Positions 58,201-64,000 of a stretch of 64,000 nucleotides of DNA are shown in pieces. Each line of letters begins with the position of its first letter. The first letter of the stretch is position 1. Under the pieces are notes generated by a model. The model worked only from the letters and a program-made list of their open reading frames with translations, did no database searches and was not told the DNA's origin. The position numbers and the translations under genes are program-made. Origin of the DNA: Archegozetes longisetosus. Lineage: Eukaryota > Arthropoda > Arachnida > Sarcoptiformes > Trhypochthoniidae. The stretch spans positions 7,017,288-7,081,287 of the forward strand of contig JAEMBT020000009.1 of the NCBI GenBank assembly GCA_018873245.2. The letters are read 5' to 3'.

Positions 58201-61200
58201 GCAATGTTAAAATTGAAAATTTGACATTCAATCAGCTTCAACTAACAGCCATGTAATTTATTATTATGCAACTATCTCTCATATTGTTACTTTTTGACAA
58301 TTTATATTACTGACATAACAAAAAGCTAGCAATTTTTTACTACCATCTACAGTGCATATCTCTAAAAGAGCACACAGATTTCATTATGAATTGACATGAA
58401 TTGATTACAGATTGACATATTTAAAATATAATAACTCAATTTTGAAAAGTCAAGTAATCAATATTATTGAGACGATTCATTTCTTCAAATATTATGACAA
58501 TGTAAGAATGATGTAAACTTACTAGATCAGATTATTGGTAGTCTTATTTATTTGTATTTATACTAAGAATAAGCTGCATACTGATTAAAAGTGGTAGAAT
58601 AGTAATGATTTGTTTTGTAAATGACACTAACTTATTGCTAGCTATATCTTACGGCAGTAATAATTGCTTTCTAAATTTTTAATGAGTTTTTTCCTCTCAA
58701 ATTTAGAGTCGTTTTCATAATCTTATCAATTCTGGTAGTGATCAGTACAACAATAGAAATATTTCTGAACAAGAAAGTACAAAAAAACCTAAATGGAAAT
58801 CAAATCGAGAAACAAAATAATTTTGAGAAAATTTTACTCACATTTTCTATAATCAAAAATACAAAAAATTTATTCTCAACTAAAAAAGATAATTATCAAT
58901 GCATTTATACATTGAATTTAATGTTCATATTATGGATATTCATAGCTCAACATTATATATCGCCCTTATCTCTAAACTTTATTGGATTTAAAAGAATCTT
59001 CGATAGTTTTATTCTTAAGTTGATTTCAGCTAAACAATATTTTTGGGTTCGTACACCGTTTCCTCTGGGGGCTCTTTTTGTCTTCGCGTAAATATAACAT
59101 CAATTCTTATTAAAGGTTCAATTCCTAAGACTTTTATTTCGTTTATTTAAGTGGAGTTTATATATCGCTAGACTTTTTTGGTAGAAAAGAGAAGAAAATT
59201 TCTGTTCAAAGTTATGTTAACTTTGTTATTGAAAAGTGGCTCAGATTCAACATCCGATGTATTGGTCCGATTCTAATTACAATCCTGTTTTCAGCATTGG
59301 GTGACGGACCGATTTGGCACTTAGGAGAGCAGCATTTTGTCAACTCATGCAAATCTAATTATTGGCAAAATTTATTATTTCTTAATAATCAAGTTCAAAG
59401 TTTTGGAGATATTGTGAGTAGCTAAAGATATAATTGTATATAGCAAAGACTACTATGTCTGAAAAAAATGTCTGAAAAAGATAAAATATAGGATTGTTAG
59501 GAAAGTAATCGCGTATTTATATAGGGTTTAGAAAACGTCAGATATTTGTTAACTACTATTCGTTTACAAATCGTTTTCGTATTATTTCAATACATTTGAT
59601 AATTGTCTTGAATTTTTTAATAAAAAAGTTTTGAAAATCAAATAACTTTTCCGTCTTAACGATGCCATTAATGGATATTCATTATTGACATTGTATGCTT
59701 TATGAATTTAAGCGTGGTAATTCGGCAACGGTTGCTACGAAAAGTATTTTCGAAGTTTACGGTGATGTCATTAGTGTTCGTCGATGTCAAGAATGGTTTG
59801 CTAAATTCAGATCTGGTGACTTCGGTCTGAAAAGTGGTCGTCCATCTGAGTTGGACAATGAGGTCCTAAAGGCTATGGCTGAGTCGGACCCAAGAGTTTC
59901 TACTCGAGAATTGGCTAAAAGATCCAACACATCGATTAGTACTGTTTGGGAACATCTGCAGCATTTTTTTGTAAAATTCGTTTTCAATTCTTTGAATAAA
60001 TACGCGATTACTTTCCGAACAATCTTATATATACTTTCATGTATAGCATTAAATGATAATATTTATCGACTGCACTGCAGCCCTAAGAAAACTCAGAGTT
60101 GTAATGATTAATACCTTTGACTTATAAGTTTGCTTAGAAAATTTTTTTACAATGTGAAAGTATACCTAATGAACTATTAATTTATATTTGATTAGAACTT
60201 ATCTATTGATTCAAGTCATTGATAGTTACGGTTTTACGGTACAGTCGATTAATTGACATTGATGCTTTAAACATAAGTATATATCTATCAATTTTTTTCA
60301 GACATATGTTTCAGGCATAGTACCATTTGAAAGGTTGATTTCCAAAAACACTTAATAGCATCAAATTGATTAATGAGAAAAACGCAAAAACGTCTATGGT
60401 CTTTATCGGCTTTATTAATAAACTCAATTTTATAGTGTAATTTTCTATAAGATTTAAGCCGTTTCTATCGGAGACATCATTAGTAATCTATTTTAGGCAT
60501 TCAGCTTTATTCGTAGATACCACTTAAGCAATAACTTGTAAAAGCTCTAACTTAAGTGACAATTTTCTTATTCACAAAACTCACTTAAACTTGAGTAATA
60601 ACTTTAGGTTCAACATCTCGATTGCCACTTTAAGCGTACATAAGACCACCCTTGAATAGAGATATTATGTTAGATATTTAGTTAATTATGGACGATCTGA
60701 CTGGTTTGCAAGATAAATAAAGTGGAAGTTAATTACAGTAGACTCCGATTGCAAGAAGCATTTATTCTCGTAGTAATTCTATAGATGTTTATCCTGATAA
60801 AAATTTCAAAATATGTTATCGTATGTCAAAACAAAGAGTTTATGATGTATTAAATTGAATTATTAATGGTTTAACTATGAGTGCCGTTGAAGGTAGAAGT
60901 TAGCCATTCCCACTACTTACTTTACTACTAATCGGAATACGCTTTTACGCCACTGGATCTGCTCAACAAGTAGTTGGTGATACGGTCGGGGTCTCACAGT
61001 CAAAAGTTTCCGAAGCTATCGTAAAAGTTTCAAAAGTGTTATACAAAATTGATTTTGGTGGCAAAACGAACTTTGGTCAAAGTTATCGTTCGCACTTGCG
61101 TTATACAATAAACTGTAACTTACATGAGTTACACTCGAATAAGTGTTAAGTTTTATGAATAGTCCATAAGTAGTAACTTGAAGTTACACATGAAATGATT

Positions 61201-62456
61201 AAAGTTAACCTTTAGACAAGTCGCACCTTCGCTAATACTTAAATGTTGTTTGTGAATAAGGCTATTTATTATTCATATGAAAAGAGCCAAATACCATTTT
61301 TAAAGTTTTGTTATTTGTGCCCTTTTGGAAATCAAGGCCTCATCTATTCTACTATCATAAATTTTTGTTCGAAAGATACAAAGCAATAATCTTAAAATTG
61401 TACAGCATATTAAAAATATTTTGTTTATATACTTTTTTAGTGCAATCCCCCCTCAGTGTATGTATCAATCATATTTCAATTACAAATCATTTCACCACTA
61501 ATTATGATTGCATTGCATTATTCAACAAAATTTGGTATTATTGTCAGTATAATGCTAATGATATTTGGTTGCTTTGCAAGTATTTTACCCAGACTTCTGG
61601 GACTACTGATCGCTCCGTTTGAGGTCTCAGACATGGATTCCGTCAATCAGATCACACACTCACTAATACACTATTATATTGGTACTGAACAGTATATGAC
61701 ACCGTTTGTGACCGGAATATTAATCGGATACTTGATAGTAAACAGATCGAAATGTTCAAATTTCTTGAAAAATAAACTCATATCATTAACATTTTGGATA
61801 TTATTTTCATTCTTATGCTCGTCAGCTATTATTTGGGGAGAAAATTTCAAAGATTTAAATCTAACACCAAATAAGTTGAATTTATTACTCTGGTTTTCAT
61901 TAGGAAAATTACTCTGGGCTTCAGGTTGTGGTTGTCTCATATTATTTTTATACACTGGAAGTGGAGGTTTGATAAGAATTGTGAATATTGAAAACTATTC
62001 ATAATTTTAAAATATTTATTTTAGGATTTGTTTATCGCTCCTTATCTCTGGATATATTCAAACCAATAATTCGTTTAAATTTTACATTTTTCTTGTTGAA
62101 CACAATTCTAATGAATTTTAGACTGTTTACTGTTAGAGATAATGTCGAATTAACTCACTTTTATATGGTATTACTAAGACTTTATGTAACTATTTATGTT
62201 GAAATAACTTTTTGACTATTCTGTTTTTTAGTGTAAATGCATTTTTGTTGATGCAACCATCATTTATATCGTGGCTTATTTTCTGTACATTCTTATTGAG
62301 TGTCCGTTTAACAATCTGATCAAACATTTCTATGGTACATATCAGTCGAATGATAAAAACTTTAATCATATCAGTAGTTCAGAACTTAAAAAATTGAACG
62401 ATATATCAAAAGATGATATGCAAATCGAAGTTAAATATTTTATTACTGAAGATTAA
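55272..62456 (+). CDS. NRF-6-like multipass acyltransferase-3 family protein, copy B
   Basis: Eight exons with the same boundaries as copy A: 55272-55728, 57718-58092, 58186-58252, 58707-59087, 59152-59413, 61441-61966, 62025-62167 and 62232-62456. Exon sizes equal those of A except exon 1 (+9 nt); phases agree; 811 aa. The signal peptide is MKFTRVVIISLLLYSMNVFC, with the acidic Tyr stretch DDEYDYDYSDEEYSDN. The ATG at 55272 aligns with that of A; the upstream in-frame extension lacks an ATG. In the first membrane segment of the catalytic region the Arg position is Asn370 and the His position Gln381. LGDGPIWHLGE is kept. Introns 1, 3 and 5 are enlarged by insertions (intron 5: 2,027 nt versus 135 in A). 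No stop or frameshift seen, so it is probably expressed and under selection. Confidence 0.85.
56627..57593 (-). mobile_element. Tc1/mariner-type element in intron 1 of copy B
   Basis: Ends ATGTGTGAACACTGTTTAAT and (inverted) ATGTGTGAACACTCTTTAAT, flanked by TA; 967 bp. Minus strand contains a decayed transposase end, HTVKFVPKDMNPPNIPQSRP followed by IENLWERIKRKM. This is the NPPNxPQxRPIExxW motif of a Tc1-related group. Absent from copy A at the same intron position (around 43168). Confidence 0.75.
59491..60025 (+). mobile_element. Internally deleted mariner element in intron 5 of copy B
   Basis: Ends GGATTGTTAGGAAAGTAATC and (inverted) AGATTGTTCGGAAAGTAATC, continuing GCGTATTTAT; flanked by TA. 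About 535 bp. Encodes only the DNA-binding part of the transposase. Confidence 0.75.
59662..60111 (+). pseudogene. Mariner transposase DNA-binding domain fragment
   Basis: The original start at 59662 (MPLMDIHY) is followed by TGA; reading resumes at ATG 59695 (MLYEFKRGNSATVATKSIFE). It covers both helix-turn-helix halves: RRCQEWFAKFRSGDFG, SGRPSELDNEVLKAMAESDP and TRELAKRSNTSISTVWEHLQ. It then jumps at the deletion into right-end sequence. The acidic catalytic residues are absent. Confidence 0.7.
60567..61260 (+). mobile_element. PIF/Harbinger relic in intron 5 of copy B
   Basis: Ends CTTATTCACAAA (60567-60578) and TTTGTGAATAAG (61249-61260), followed inward by related CTTAA-rich sequence. 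Inside is a HARBI1-like transposase fragment on +: YPDKNFKICYRMSKQRVYDV (about 60785-60855), then LRFYATGS-like IGIRFYATGSAQQVVGDTVG and VSQSKVSEAIVKVSK (60910-61040). Stops interrupt it. Confidence 0.65.
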
Positions 62457-64000
62457 TTTCTCAAAAAAGCAAATTTTTATCAATGGATATTCTCGTAAGT
62501 AAAGCAGTACCGTGTCTACAATTTAAAGCCGAACCCAGTCAAACATCAATACATTAAGACATTCCTAAATATTAAAATATTGATTAGTTCAAATAAGGTG
62601 TTAAGTAAATTATTTCATGATTGAAAAAGTAATGACTTTGGATTTAATACTAGATTTTACTTTATTTTAGAATTGAGTGCGAAAGTGATTGGGTCTTGTC
62701 AACAAAAATGCCTCAATTTCTTAAATCAACAGGATTTATATCTAGAAGAGACCGTTAAGCGCCCCCTCGACCCTGTAATTAAAACTATTGAATGAATTTT
62801 GGCTAATTATGGAGTTACCAGATTGTTGTTTTATGTCGTTTACGTAAATTAGTAAAGAGTATCCAAAATAAATGTGGGATTTGATTGAAATAAGTTAAAA
62901 CCAGGCTTAGAGTGTTTTCCATTGATTTTATTATAAAAACATTTTGAAAACTTACATTCGATTTAAAGAAAGTTATAAGTAATGACGAAAGTTAAGCTAA
63001 AAGAACACAACTATTATATGTGATTAAATATTACAAGCGATATGTGAGGTACAGATACTTGAAAGACAAATATTTAAGAATTAACAACTTTTCAATCAGA
63101 ATAACGTACCTACTAAAACATTCACAAATTAAATATTATTATAGTATAATAGTATACCACTATAGTTGAGTGTTATGCTAAGATTAACTTATGTTCTTTA
63201 CCTTAGGTAAGTTTATGTATAGATAATCGAGATTAGGTTTTGTGAATAGTAATACACGAAAGAAGATTAATTATTGCTAAATGAGTAATGATATATAAAC
63301 TTTTCACAACTTCTGCAATTAGATTGCAAATATTTGCCAAATAGTAATCAGAGAACAATTCAATCTAAAATATCATAAATGTTTTCTAATATTATAGAAA
63401 CAAATGTGTTAATTGAAGTTAAATTATAATGATTGTTTGACAATTTTTGAATTCTGACCCAATTCTTCGGCTACCGCATATAGTTAGATTCTTTCTAAAT
63501 ATATGTGATTCAAATCGACTTAAAAATCTAAATAACTTATTTCTATTTTTGTTATAATTTAATTCAAATATATTTATGTGCTTTAAAGAATGAGTGAATA
63601 AATCCATTGGTAGAAAAATGAATGCAAAAAAATGCAATTCAATTATAGGATAAAGTTTGTATTTATATTCACTGATCAGTTAAAATTCTATAATCTATGA
63701 AGAACTCATAACTTGCTTGGATAGCAGATCTGTCAATCTATTTAGCTTTTATTAAGTGAAATACAAAATTCTAATGGTAAAGAGTGAACGCGCTCAAAAT
63801 TATTAAGTCCGCTTACATTCTATGGAAAATTGTGTATAAAACTCAAGTTTAATGATAAACTTATAAGTTCTAAACGATTATATTAGAATAAGTGCTGTGT
63901 GGAAATTTTCCAAGATTAAGACGTAATGATTAGAGTGTTCAGTCAAATTATTTCACACATAGAATTATGATAAAACATAAAATGCTTCTTATCGTTATTT
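62457..64000. other. 3' flank of copy B and AT-rich intergenic DNA
   Basis: No gene recognised. The minus ORF at 63419-63637 (72 codons) is Phe/Lys/Asn rich and lacks support. Confidence 0.4.

Overview
The window reads as AT-rich nuclear DNA of an arthropod, most likely a spider mite (Tetranychus-like). That assignment is inference. It rests on many gustatory-receptor (GR) genes with very short introns (about 50-130 nt), an intronless degenerin/ENaC channel, NRF-6-type acyltransferase genes and dense DNA transposons; spider mites are known for very large GR and ENaC expansions. No rRNA, tRNA or CRISPR was recognised and nothing is organised as an operon.

Layout. 1-27 kb and 33-39 kb are a chemoreceptor array. 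Seven GR genes have a recognisable three-exon structure: five look intact (1751-3021 +; 15501-16770, 24253-25553, 33722-34995, 36085-37399 on -). One carries a single in-frame stop (8522-9778 -) and one a single-base frameshift (20755-22023 -). Each ends in a tiny third exon (16-21 codons) that carries the TM7 motif NYTVILLQT or a close variant. Two subfamilies occur: I (start MALxxKK) and II (start MP). They repeat as a module in which a subfamily II gene or relic lies roughly 1 kb 5' of a subfamily I gene. About ten further GR relics are scattered between them. A block of about 70 bp upstream of the start codon is shared by the subfamily I copies, so the probable promoter was duplicated with the gene.

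27.8-32.7 kb holds an intact single-exon DEG/ENaC channel gene (480 aa). It lies between inverted copies of the two ends of a Tc1-like transposon, together with a decayed Tc1-type transposase.

36-62.5 kb is a large segmental duplication. Block A has a subfamily II GR, a GR relic and an NRF-6-like gene (42097-46319). Block B has the decayed counterparts of both GRs and a second NRF-6-like gene (55272-62456). Both NRF-6-like genes can be assembled into eight exons with consistent phases (808 and 811 aa). Both lack the Arg and His expected in the first membrane segment of the acyltransferase-3 domain.

Mobile elements fill most of the rest. They include hAT elements with 8-bp target duplications (some nested), elements with 9-10 bp duplications and GGTGACC ends, internally deleted mariner/Tc1 elements, a Harbinger relic, a pogo relic and long foldback elements. 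Several sit inside GR relics or NRF-6 introns. The array is best read as a birth-and-death chemosensory locus driven by tandem and segmental duplication and eroded by transposons.
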